Shown: piece by piece, positions 54,688 to 62,383 of the stretch | Layout: every line of letters begins with the position of its first letter | How positions within the stretch are numbered: position 1 is the stretch's first letter | Source: Rhodococcus sp. OK302 | GTDB taxonomy: Bacteria; Actinomycetota; Actinomycetes; Mycobacteriales; Mycobacteriaceae | DNA: 64,000 bases | Assembly (NCBI RefSeq): GCF_002245895.1 | Contig: NZ_NPJZ01000001.1 | Coordinates: forward strand, 1,586,501-1,650,500 | Direction: 5' to 3' | Made by a program: the position numbers and the translations under genes | Notes under the pieces: model-generated | Told to the model about the DNA's origin: nothing | Seen by the model: the letters and a program-made list of their open reading frames with translations, nothing else | The model's database searches: none

Positions 54688-55958
54688 GTTCGGACGTTTC
54701 ACGTCGTCAGGTTCTGATCGGCGGAAGTATTGTTGCGGGAACAGCTTTGCTCGGTTCTCCGGCATTTGCCGGTGTGTCGACAAGCCGGGGTATTCCTGAC
54801 GTCGACGTGTACGTCATGGTTGTCGACGGTATGCGCCCCGACGAGTTGCGCGCAGACCTCACCCCCATGCTCACGGGTTTGGCTGCGGGCGGCATTCACT
54901 ACCCGAATGCCAGCGCGATCAACATCGCCGAGACGCTCCCCAATCACACGGCCATGATGACCGGCGTCTACCCGGCTCGTTCGGGAGTGCCCGCCAATTC
55001 CGTCTACGACCCTGCCGTCGGCAAGGCCCGTGATCTTGATCGTGCATCTGATCTGCAGACGTCGACCGTCCTCGAACGGGTACGTATCGAACTCGGATTG
55101 ACCACTGCGAGTGTGCTGTCCAAGCATTACCTGCACGGACTGTTCGGTGATCGTGCGTCCGTCGTCTGGGATCCGCAGCCACTGCTTCCCGGCACCGCGC
55201 ACGCTCCGGACAACTTCACGATCGATGCTCTGATCCGCATTGTCGGCGAGAGCTCGCCGCGATTGTCGTTCACCAACCTCGGCGACGTCGATCGCGTTGG
55301 TCACCTTGATCTTTCGGGACCGTCTATTCGTATCGCTCGCACGGCCGCGTTACAGAACACCGACAATCAGGTACGTCGCTTTGTCGATTTCCTCCACGCG
55401 ACCGGTCGCTGGAACCGCAGCATCGTCATAGTGTTGGCCGATCATTCCATGGACTGGTCGGAGCCGACGCGGCTCGTGGGGCTGGATCGTCCACTCAACG
55501 CGGATCCGTTGTTGGCCGGGAAGATTCGGATCGCACAGAACGGCGGCGCGGATCTGATTTACTTCGTGGGGCCGGATGAGGACCGTAGCGAGGCCATCGC
55601 GCGCATTCAGCAGATCGTCGGTTCAGTTGCTGGTGTCGAATCAAGCCATCTACCGGCCGAATTCAACCTCGGTGCCAATGCGGGTGACGTGGTCGCATTC
55701 TGCTCGCAGGGTTGGCGGTTCAGTGATCCGACGCCACTGTCCAATCCGATCCCCGGAAATCACGGTCACTCCGTGACACTCCCCATCCCGTTCTTCCTCA
55801 GCGGAGGGCATCCCGCACTCGACGGTGGACGAGCCATGGCTGAGCAGGCGCGCACCATCGATGTGGCCCCGACAGTTGCTGCGTTGTTGGGACTGGGTGC
55901 ACCGGTCGGTGGTTGGGACGGAGTCGCCCGCACAGCCGGGGTCGCCGTGCCTGCCTAG
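54684..55958 (+). CDS. Tat-exported alkaline phosphatase-superfamily phosphodiesterase
   Basis: 424-residue member of the alkaline phosphatase superfamily (type I phosphodiesterase/nucleotide pyrophosphatase-like). Signal SRRQVLIGGS (residues 6-15) is twin-arginine type. Metal and nucleophile motifs: VMVVDGMRPDEL, NIAETLPNHTAMMTGVYPARSG with the Thr-type nucleophile region, FTNLGDVDRVGHLD, VLADHSMDW and, near the end, NPIPGNHGHSVT. GTG start overlapping the PhoD-like gene by four bases. Substrate unknown; a phosphodiester released or processed with the preceding enzyme is plausible. Confidence 0.85.
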   Translation: MSSDVSRRQVLIGGSIVAGTALLGSPAFAGVSTSRGIPDVDVYVMVVDGMRPDELRADLTPMLTGLAAGGIHYPNASAINIAETLPNHTAMMTGVYPARSGVPANSVYDPAVGKARDLDRASDLQTSTVLERVRIELGLTTASVLSKHYLHGLFGDRASVVWDPQPLLPGTAHAPDNFTIDALIRIVGESSPRLSFTNLGDVDRVGHLDLSGPSIRIARTAALQNTDNQVRRFVDFLHATGRWNRSIVIVLADHSMDWSEPTRLVGLDRPLNADPLLAGKIRIAQNGGADLIYFVGPDEDRSEAIARIQQIVGSVAGVESSHLPAEFNLGANAGDVVAFCSQGWRFSDPTPLSNPIPGNHGHSVTLPIPFFLSGGHPALDGGRAMAEQARTIDVAPTVAALLGLGAPVGGWDGVARTAGVAVPA

Positions 55959-56077
55959 TGTCGTGGTGGATGACCCGCTGGGCGGGAGGCTTGGTTCTCA
56001 TCGGTGGTCGGGCGACTTATCGTGGCGACACACGATGCGCCGGGTGGCGGGCATCGGCGACGATCAGGAGACCGGCC

Positions 56078-57004
56078 ATGACACTGCTTCCAGAAGTAAC
56101 CGAAATGCTCGCTGTCCTGGAAGCAGGTTTCCCTGATGTGTCGAGTGTTCCGCCGGTTGAATTACGGGCGTTGATTCGTGGCCGGCGTGCACCACTGCAA
56201 CGACTTCCGGATATGCGCGAGGTTCACGACCTCGCGATAGACGGTCCGGGTGGCGATCTATCGCTGCGAGTCTTCCGACCGCACGGTGGTGACATTCCTA
56301 TGCCTGTGGTGGTATTCGCCCATGGCGGCGGGTTTGTGTTCTGCGACCTCGACAGTCACGACGAGTTCTGCCGGTCGATGGCGGAAGGCGTTGGTGCCGT
56401 TGTAGTTTCCGTCGACTATCGACTGGCTCCGGAATATCAAGCGCCGGCAGCCCACGACGACGTGTATGCAGCTTTGGAGTGGACCGCGAAGAATGCGGGC
56501 GAGTTCGGCGGAGATCCGACGAGGATTGCCTTGGCCGGAGACAGTGCCGGTGGAAACCTGGCCGCAACGGTGTCCATAGCCGCCCGGGATCGAGGAGGCC
56601 CGGATGTGGTTGCGCAGGTTCTCATCTACCCGGTGATCGATGATGACTTCGACACACAGTCGTATCGGCAGTACGGCTCCGGTTACTACAACACTGCCTC
56701 GGCGATGAAGTGGTACTGGGAGCAGTACGCCCCCGGCGGAACTGATGACGTTCGTCTGGTTCCCACACGGGCGGAAACTCTGGCCGGCCTACCGTCGGCG
56801 GTGGTTGTCACTGCAGAGTTGGATCCGCCCTGCGCATCGGGTGATTCTTATGCGCAGATGCTCGGCGAGGCGGGTGTATCCGTCCGGCATCGCCGATTCG
56901 ACGGGCTCTTCCACGGATTCCTGACTATGCCCTCGCTCTCGTTCACTGAGCCTGCTCGACGCGAGGTCTGGGACATGATGCGAGCCGCGCTCGACGTGGG
57001 ATAG
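56078..57004 (+). CDS. alpha/beta hydrolase, hormone-sensitive-lipase (LipH/Est) type
   Basis: 308-residue cytosolic carboxylesterase. Oxyanion motif FAHGGGFVFCD, nucleophile GDSAGGNLAAT (about residue 153), acid in ELDPPCASG, His in FDGLFHGFLT. The conserved VDYRLAPEYQAPAAHDD stretch is diagnostic of the HSL family. ATG 56078 with CAGGAGACC; the frame is open 55 codons further upstream without a start site of similar quality. Natural ester substrate unknown. It ends at a terminator shared with the convergent genes. Confidence 0.9.
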   Translation: MTLLPEVTEMLAVLEAGFPDVSSVPPVELRALIRGRRAPLQRLPDMREVHDLAIDGPGGDLSLRVFRPHGGDIPMPVVVFAHGGGFVFCDLDSHDEFCRSMAEGVGAVVVSVDYRLAPEYQAPAAHDDVYAALEWTAKNAGEFGGDPTRIALAGDSAGGNLAATVSIAARDRGGPDVVAQVLIYPVIDDDFDTQSYRQYGSGYYNTASAMKWYWEQYAPGGTDDVRLVPTRAETLAGLPSAVVVTAELDPPCASGDSYAQMLGEAGVSVRHRRFDGLFHGFLTMPSLSFTEPARREVWDMMRAALDVG

Positions 57005-57016
57005 AGGCCATTCGCG

Positions 57017-57047
57017 ACCCGGAATCGACAGTCATTCGATTCCGGGT
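57017..57047. terminator. bidirectional terminator
   Basis: Perfect 12-bp stem (57017-57028 with 57036-57047) and 7-base loop between the esterase gene (+) and the Dabb-like gene (-). Confidence 0.8.
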
Positions 57048-57078
57048 TTCGCGCTTGTGGAACTCTGTGGTGAATTCT

Positions 57079-57729
57079 CTAGCTGCCGAGCAAGATTGGC
57101 GTATCGAGCGCACAGAAGGTGTGGCAGACCCGATCGCGAATGATGACCTCGGTGCATTCCGGATCGAACCAACGGTCCACAACGCCCCAGTGAATCGGAT
57201 GATCGAGGTACTGCCCCGACAACGATTCGTGGTCGGTGAATTCTTGCTCCCACACGTGTGTCCACTGCGTTGGACCAATCGACGCACTGACCCGGCTGAG
57301 CCGCCACGCTCCGATCGACGACACGAGTGCCGGCATCCGAAGTAGATCGCGTTCGAAGTGCTCGATGGCTGTCGGCGGGGTGTCGGGGGCGACCCGAACG
57401 AATAGTGCCCGGTAGATGCCGGTTCGGGTATCGGTAGTCGATCGCCCGCTGGTTCCGTTCTGGTACTCGACACCATGAAAACCTTCGACGGCCGGGTGGT
57501 CGAGGCTTCCGTCGAATGCAGTACCAGCGCTCTGCCACGAAGATTTGTCGGTGAACTCTGCGTGGATTATCAGATCTCCGCCGTTGATAACTCCCGGCAG
57601 TGTTTCGGAAACGATGTGTCGTGCAGCGCCGCATGATTCGGCGGCCGACGTGACGGCGATGACGGCGGCGGCCCACTCGTCGGGTGCACAGCCATCGGCA
57701 GCCTGGACGATCCGTGTGACGCTATACAT
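57079..57729 (-). CDS. protein with two Dabb-like (ferredoxin-fold) domains
   Basis: 216-residue protein, probably two stress-responsive A/B-barrel (Dabb)-type modules: residues 1-90 with INGGDLIIHAEFTDKSSW and 105-200 with YRALFVRVAPDTPPTAIEHFERDLLRMP, then WTHVWEQEFTDHESLSGQYLDHPIHWGVVDRWFDPE. The TDHESL...YLxHPIHW arrangement is typical for Dabb proteins. These folds serve as cyclases, monooxygenases or binding proteins; no activity can be assigned. It is coupled (8-base overlap) to the gene upstream. Confidence 0.7.
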   Translation of the reverse strand: MYSVTRIVQAADGCAPDEWAAAVIAVTSAAESCGAARHIVSETLPGVINGGDLIIHAEFTDKSSWQSAGTAFDGSLDHPAVEGFHGVEYQNGTSGRSTTDTRTGIYRALFVRVAPDTPPTAIEHFERDLLRMPALVSSIGAWRLSRVSASIGPTQWTHVWEQEFTDHESLSGQYLDHPIHWGVVDRWFDPECTEVIIRDRVCHTFCALDTPILLGS

Positions 57730-58069
57730 TGCTCAGTCCTTCGATATCGGCGGCGTCTGCAGCCATGGTGCGACTGCGTTCCACGATCAAGGGAGCGTTG
57801 CGTTCCCACCACTGACCGATCGTGGGATCACCTCGCCCTTGGCGTGTCATCGCCCACCAACCGGCCGTGCCCTCCACCGTCCAGGTAATCGTCACTACGT
57901 TGGATTCGTTGTCGGTCCAGAGTGGGGGACTGACGAGAACACTTGCGAGAGTCATGCTTCGGCGCTGTGCGTCCGGCACGTACTCGGCCAGGTATGCATC
58001 GACGAACTTCTTCCCGCATCCTGGTTTCGTGATGATCCGGTCGATCACGTACACCTTTTCGCCTGCCAT
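57722..58069 (-). CDS. small ABM/NIPSNAP-like ferredoxin-fold protein
   Basis: 115-residue protein beginning GEKVYVIDRIITKPGCGKKFVDAYLAEYVPDA, then an antiparallel strand VVTITWTVEGTAGWW and IGQWWERNAPLI, a pattern of small alpha-beta barrel proteins (ABM/NIPSNAP). Cys18 follows the first strand. It precedes and overlaps the double Dabb-like gene, and the pair may form a hetero-oligomer. Function unknown. Confidence 0.68.
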   Translation of the reverse strand: MAGEKVYVIDRIITKPGCGKKFVDAYLAEYVPDAQRRSMTLASVLVSPPLWTDNESNVVTITWTVEGTAGWWAMTRQGRGDPTIGQWWERNAPLIVERSRTMAADAADIEGLSNV

Positions 58070-58156
58070 ATCCGTAACCTACTGCGATCCGAATCCTGCA
58101 GAACTGTCCGTTCCGCGCAGTGGGAGACGGGTGCCAGGTGCCGGTACGATTCTGTG

Positions 58157-58522
58157 GTGACGATCAACCGCAGTCGCAAAGCCACCTACGCGCGCCGACG
58201 CAAACGTCGGATGGATAGCGTCGAACATGACCTCAGCAGCGAGCAGTGGTCTGCGCTCACATCAGCGTGGGACGGCTGCGCGTACTGCGCTGTGCAAGAC
58301 AAGCCGCTACAGCGTGATTGCGTCCTGGCGATCTCGCGCGGTGGCCGCTACACCCTCGACAATATTGCGCCGGCCTGCGCGTCGTGCAATGCCAGCAAGT
58401 GCAACAGCGAAGTCACACTCTGGTTGCGTCGGAAAGGTTATGACGAGAAAGCGTTCCTACTCCGTCATGCCGAGATCGGCATGACGCTGCGAGCCCACTT
58501 CTCGGAGATCGATCAGGCTTAG
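58157..58522 (+). CDS. small HNH endonuclease
   Basis: 121-residue protein with a basic N-terminus (TINRSRKATYARRRKRR) and an HNH/zinc-ribbon core: CAYC, then DCVLAISRGGRYTLDNIAPACASCNASK, with two CxxC pairs that bind the structural zinc and an Asn-Ile-Ala stretch at the HNH turn. The first His is not conserved (Asp in its place), so catalytic activity is uncertain. GTG start; an earlier open frame lacks a start site. The stop overlaps the convergent gene by four bases. It stands alone, without phage genes. Confidence 0.8.
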   Translation: MTINRSRKATYARRRKRRMDSVEHDLSSEQWSALTSAWDGCAYCAVQDKPLQRDCVLAISRGGRYTLDNIAPACASCNASKCNSEVTLWLRRKGYDEKAFLLRHAEIGMTLRAHFSEIDQA

Positions 58523-59076
58523 CGAGGATCGCGGCCCGTCAGTGCAATCAGCTTGTCCTGCAACGTGGATTCGTCAGGAATATCGACCGGCTCTGCAAAA
58601 AAACCACTTTCGGCCAGCATGTCGCGCTGACCGTCCAGGTCGGACCAGACCGCTTCGACGAGTGTCGGGTCCAGCGGTTCTTCGGCCCCGACGGCTCGGC
58701 CGAGATCCCAGCTGTGGATGGTGACATCCGAGGTCTGCTGGCGCAGATACGGTTCCATATCCACAGTGCCGTAGGACAGGTGAACTCGGGCCGAGAGGTC
58801 GGTGGATTTCCAGGCAGCAATGGCGGCTTCGGAATATTTCTGCCACTCGGTCCACAGATCGTCACCGACCGGAACGATGTCGGGCGTCGCCTCACCAACT
58901 GTCAGGCCGGCCAGAAGCGGCGGCACCCACTGCTGTTCTTCGATCACATGGCGAACCAGATGTTCCACATGCCAGTCGGAATCCGGCGTCGGTGCATTCC
59001 AGTCCTCGACCAAGGTGAGTCGCGAACCGAATTCACGGTGGGCTGTGAGCACGAGTTCGAGCCAATCGAAAGCCAT
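58519..59076 (-). CDS. TIGR03086/DinB-like metal-binding protein
   Basis: 185-residue four-helix-bundle protein of the maleylpyruvate-isomerase-N/TIGR03086 group. DSDWHVEHLVRHVIEEQQWVPPLLAG and a later DVTIHSWDLGRAVG supply the three His ligands of the predicted metal site. Related actinobacterial enzymes use mycothiol; whether this one does is unknown. ATG 59076 (MAFDWLEL) is preferred; the longer frame has no family similarity at its N-terminus. Confidence 0.8.
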   Translation of the reverse strand: MAFDWLELVLTAHREFGSRLTLVEDWNAPTPDSDWHVEHLVRHVIEEQQWVPPLLAGLTVGEATPDIVPVGDDLWTEWQKYSEAAIAAWKSTDLSARVHLSYGTVDMEPYLRQQTSDVTIHSWDLGRAVGAEEPLDPTLVEAVWSDLDGQRDMLAESGFFAEPVDIPDESTLQDKLIALTGRDPR

Positions 59077-59197
59077 CAATCGAGGGTAACCCGACGGCAC
59101 CGTGCTCGACCAGAGGTGAGGTTGTACTGCTGGTGCGCCCGCGAATATTCCGGTAGAGACTGTGAAGGTTGTACTGATCCGAACCGAAGGAGATTTC

Positions 59198-60193
59198 ATG
59201 TCCGTTTCCACCGTCACTCTGGCCGAAGGCCTCACCGTCAGCGCACAGGGGTATGGCGCGATGTCCGTGGCGCCGGTGTATGGGCCCGTAGATCCGGTGG
59301 AAGCACTGGCGACGCTCCATCACGCCGTGGATATCGGGATCACCTTCATCGATACCGCGAACATCTACGGCGAGGGTGCCAGTGAACTGGCAGTGGGCAA
59401 GCTTCTCGAAACCCGTCGGGACGAGGTGCAGTTGGCCACCAAATTCGGTTTGGTCACCAATCCCGCGACCGGTCGGCGGGGGATCAACGGTGATCCGGCG
59501 TACATGTCGCAGGCTCTCGACGCTTCCCTCGGACGGTTAGGCGTCGATCATGTCGACCTGTACTACCTGCATCGAGTTGATCCGAACGTTCCGATCGAGG
59601 ACTCCGTCGGCGCGATGGCCGAGCAGGTGAAGGCCGGCAAGATCCGCCACATCGGATTGTCGGAAGCAACGGGCGACGAATTGCGTCGGGCCTACGCGGT
59701 TCATCCCATTGCCGCGATCCAATCCGAGTGGAGCATCTGGAGCCGGGACGTGGAGAACAAAGTGGTGCCCGCTGCTGCTGAACTCGGCGTGGGCTTCGTT
59801 CCGTTCTCGCCCGTCGGCCGTGGGTTCCTGGCCGGTTCGTTCGACGCCGATTCACTGGGCGACAACGATCTGCGTCGACGCTTCCCCCGGTACACCGATG
59901 CGGCGATGGTCGCCAACCAGAAGGTTCTCGACGTCGTGCGCGAGGTGGGCGCCGAACTTGGTGCGACGCCGGCTCAGGTGTCACTCGCGTGGCTCGACGC
60001 CAAGGGCAGGCACTTCGGTCTTCCGTCGGTATCCATTCCGGGCACTCGCTTCGCGAAGCGCGTCACGGAGAATGCCGGTGCTCTGGATATCGAGCTCACC
60101 GAAGATCAGATTTCGCGCCTCGACTCGCTGGCCGCGATCACCGACGGCTACCGCTCGGACGACCTCAACTGGATCTCGCAGGGGCGCGAATAG
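59198..60193 (+). CDS. aldo/keto reductase
   Basis: 331-residue NADPH-dependent oxidoreductase with a TIM barrel. Catalytic tetrad: Asp and Tyr in FIDTANIYGEGASE, Lys in LATKFGL, His in LYYLHRVDPN. The C-terminal VSIPGTRFAKRVTENAGAL is the NADPH-binding loop. GAAGGAGA lies directly before ATG 59198. It belongs to the group acting on aldehydes and ketones of unknown physiological identity. The next gene, an MFS transporter, follows after 45 bases. Confidence 0.9.
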   Translation: MSVSTVTLAEGLTVSAQGYGAMSVAPVYGPVDPVEALATLHHAVDIGITFIDTANIYGEGASELAVGKLLETRRDEVQLATKFGLVTNPATGRRGINGDPAYMSQALDASLGRLGVDHVDLYYLHRVDPNVPIEDSVGAMAEQVKAGKIRHIGLSEATGDELRRAYAVHPIAAIQSEWSIWSRDVENKVVPAAAELGVGFVPFSPVGRGFLAGSFDADSLGDNDLRRRFPRYTDAAMVANQKVLDVVREVGAELGATPAQVSLAWLDAKGRHFGLPSVSIPGTRFAKRVTENAGALDIELTEDQISRLDSLAAITDGYRSDDLNWISQGRE

Positions 60194-60238
60194 TCACGTC
60201 CTGAGGCCCCCGAACGAGAGGCGTAGCATTACTGCTCG

Positions 60239-61507
60239 ATGAAAAAAGTATGGTTGGTCTGGGGTATCGGTGTTTTCGCCTACATGATCGCCGTGCTTCA
60301 TCGCACGTCTTTCGGAGTCTCGGGCCTCGTTGCATCAGAACGGTTCTCGATCAGTCCGAGTGTCCTTTCGAGCTTTGTCGTCTTGCAGATCGTGGTCTAT
60401 GCCGGCATGCAAATTCCGGCCGGCGTGCTCCTGGACCGCTTCGGTTCGCGCATCATGATTGCGGTCGGTGCCGCAATCATGATGTCGGCTCAATTCACCC
60501 TTGCTCTCACCGAATCGCTGCCGATTGCGATCGGTGCGCGCATCGCGGTCGGTGCCGGTGACGCGCTCACCTTCATCTCGGTTCTGCGACTCGTGCCGCA
60601 GTGGTTCCCGGCACGTCAGGTACCACTGGTTTCGCAGTTCACCGGCATTCTCGGTCAGATCGGACAGGTTCTCTCGGCCTTGCCGTTCATGTTGTTGCTC
60701 AATGGTTTCGGGTGGACGATCGCGTATGGTAGTGCGGCATCCCTGGGACTGCTCGCCTTTGTTCTTGCGCTGTCGATCATCCGCGACGCACCGCCGGGCG
60801 CCGACGTCAAAACAGTGCCGGCCGGTGCACGCGACGTCGCCCGACAGATCCGGGTGGTGTGGATGCGTCCGGGTACGCGTCTCGGTTTCTTTACCCACAT
60901 GGGCACTCAGTTCTCGATCACCACGTTCGCCTTGCTGTGGGGCGTGCCGTATCTGTCGTCGGCGCAAGGTCTTGACGACGCCACAGTTGGTTCGTTGCTG
61001 ACACTTTCGGTGATCTCGGCGATTGTCGCAGGCCCGATCTTCGGCATTCTCAGCGGTCGTTTCCCGATGCGTCGATCGTGGTTGGTGCTGTCCATCATGA
61101 TCAGCAATGCCGCGATGTGGACCATCGTGTTGTCGCTGGACCATCCGGCACCGTTGTGGCTACTGGTGATTCTGATCGTGGTGATCTCCATCGGCGGGCC
61201 CGGTTCGATGATCGGATTCGATTACGCCCGCGCATTCAACCCCAGCTCCAACATGGGTACCGCTCAGGGCATGGTGAATATCGGCGGATTCCTGGCGTCC
61301 CTGATCGTGATTCAGGTGATGGGCGTGATCCTCGGGAACATGGGCGGCTACACCTTCGACGGCTTCCGCGTGGCGTGGATGGTTCAATATCCGGTCTGGA
61401 TCATCGGCATTATCGGGGTGCTGGTCACGCGAGGAAAGGCTCGACGTGAACTTGCCGCCGACGGAGTTCACGTGCGTTCGATGCGTGAGGTTCTACGCCG
61501 TCGCTGA
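60239..61507 (+). CDS. MFS transporter (12-helix)
   Basis: 422-residue permease with 12 predicted helices. WLVWGIGVFAYMIAVLHRTSFGVSG in helix 1, QIPAGVLLDRFGSR as motif A, and the second-half repeat GILSGRFPMRRSW. The pattern resembles the uptake-type nitrate/phthalate/sugar branch of the superfamily more than drug pumps. Substrate unknown. Basic C-terminus. Confidence 0.85.
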   Translation: MKKVWLVWGIGVFAYMIAVLHRTSFGVSGLVASERFSISPSVLSSFVVLQIVVYAGMQIPAGVLLDRFGSRIMIAVGAAIMMSAQFTLALTESLPIAIGARIAVGAGDALTFISVLRLVPQWFPARQVPLVSQFTGILGQIGQVLSALPFMLLLNGFGWTIAYGSAASLGLLAFVLALSIIRDAPPGADVKTVPAGARDVARQIRVVWMRPGTRLGFFTHMGTQFSITTFALLWGVPYLSSAQGLDDATVGSLLTLSVISAIVAGPIFGILSGRFPMRRSWLVLSIMISNAAMWTIVLSLDHPAPLWLLVILIVVISIGGPGSMIGFDYARAFNPSSNMGTAQGMVNIGGFLASLIVIQVMGVILGNMGGYTFDGFRVAWMVQYPVWIIGIIGVLVTRGKARRELAADGVHVRSMREVLRRR

Positions 61508-61563
61508 CAATTTCATCCTCTGCGGGTGAGGATCCGCGACGGCGACGATGCCACGCTGAACAC

Positions 61564-61992
61564 ATGAACGAAGCACGCAACGTCGGTCCAGTCGAGTTGG
61601 TGGTGGTGGCGTTCCCCGGTTCGAGAGTGGACCCGGACACCGTCGCGGCCTTGCAGAACATTGTTGAGCGGGGGTTTGTGACGCTGCTTGATCTCGTCTA
61701 CATCGCCAAAGACACCGAAGGCAACATCCGGCAGGTCGATGTCGATGAAGACCTCACCGACATCGGGCTCGAAATACTGTCGATCGAGGCAAAAGCGTTG
61801 ATCAGCGACGAGGATCTCGATGTGGTCCGTGAGTCTCTCGAGCCGGGAACGTCGGCTGCGATCATCGTTTACGAGCAGACGTGGGCACGAGACTTTGCGT
61901 CGAAGGCTCGGGCCGGCGGCGGAGAAGTGGTCCTGCACGTTCAGATCCCGCACGACGTCGTAGTGGCCGCTGTCGACGCGGCGCTTCAGTAG
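61564..61992 (+). CDS. DUF6325-like protein
   Basis: 142-residue protein with a ferredoxin-like pattern (GPVELVVVAFPGSRVDPDTVAAL) and an acidic middle part (VDVDEDLTDIGLEILSIEAKALISDEDLDVV), ending in a short amphipathic helix. It resembles the DUF6325/DUF1269 group of proteins linked to membrane or stress functions. It lies 20 bases before a SHOCT-domain gene, a pairing common in actinobacteria. No biochemical function is known. Confidence 0.78.
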   Translation: MNEARNVGPVELVVVAFPGSRVDPDTVAALQNIVERGFVTLLDLVYIAKDTEGNIRQVDVDEDLTDIGLEILSIEAKALISDEDLDVVRESLEPGTSAAIIVYEQTWARDFASKARAGGGEVVLHVQIPHDVVVAAVDAALQ

Positions 61993-62012
61993 CTTAAGTA
62001 GAGGAGATCGGC

Positions 62013-62339
62013 ATGGTTTTTCGAGGTGGACGTAGAGGAAGGCCCGGTTTGCTGGGCACCGTAGCGCGAACCGCTGTGGTCGCGGGAACAGCAAAAGCGA
62101 CGTCCAATGCGATGGATCGGCGCGGCCAGCAGAAGGCAGCTGAGCAACAGGCCTATCAACAACAGCAGCAGGCAGCGGAGCAGCAGGCCTATCAGCAACA
62201 GCAGCCGGTGGCACAGCCGGCAGCCCCGTCGGCTGGGGGCGATCTGGTGTCGAAACTGCAAGAACTCGGGAAACTGCACGAGTCCGGGGTTCTCTCGGAC
62301 CAGGAATTCACGGCGGCGAAAGCGCAATTACTCGGTTAG
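62013..62339 (+). CDS. SHOCT-domain protein
   Basis: 108-residue protein. A basic N-terminus (FRGGRRGRPGLLGTVARTAVVAG) is followed by a Gln/Ala-rich low-complexity coil (residues 40-70, with repeated AEQQAYQQQQ) and a C-terminal SHOCT motif LVSKLQELGKLHESGVLSDQEFTAAKAQLL. SHOCT modules are short oligomerisation motifs. GAGGAGATC precedes the ATG. The stop codon lies inside a tandem duplication. Confidence 0.87.
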   Translation: MVFRGGRRGRPGLLGTVARTAVVAGTAKATSNAMDRRGQQKAAEQQAYQQQQQAAEQQAYQQQQPVAQPAAPSAGGDLVSKLQELGKLHESGVLSDQEFTAAKAQLLG

Positions 62340-62370
62340 TTCACCGTTGACTCGGTTAGTTCACCGTTGA
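62331..62370 (+). repeat. perfect 20-bp tandem duplication across the SHOCT stop codon
   Basis: Bases 62331-62350 are repeated exactly at 62351-62370. The SHOCT gene stop (62337-62339) lies in the first copy, and the second ends 13 bases before the alkylsulfatase ATG. Confidence 0.95.
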
Positions 62371-62383
62371 AAGGCTCACATTC

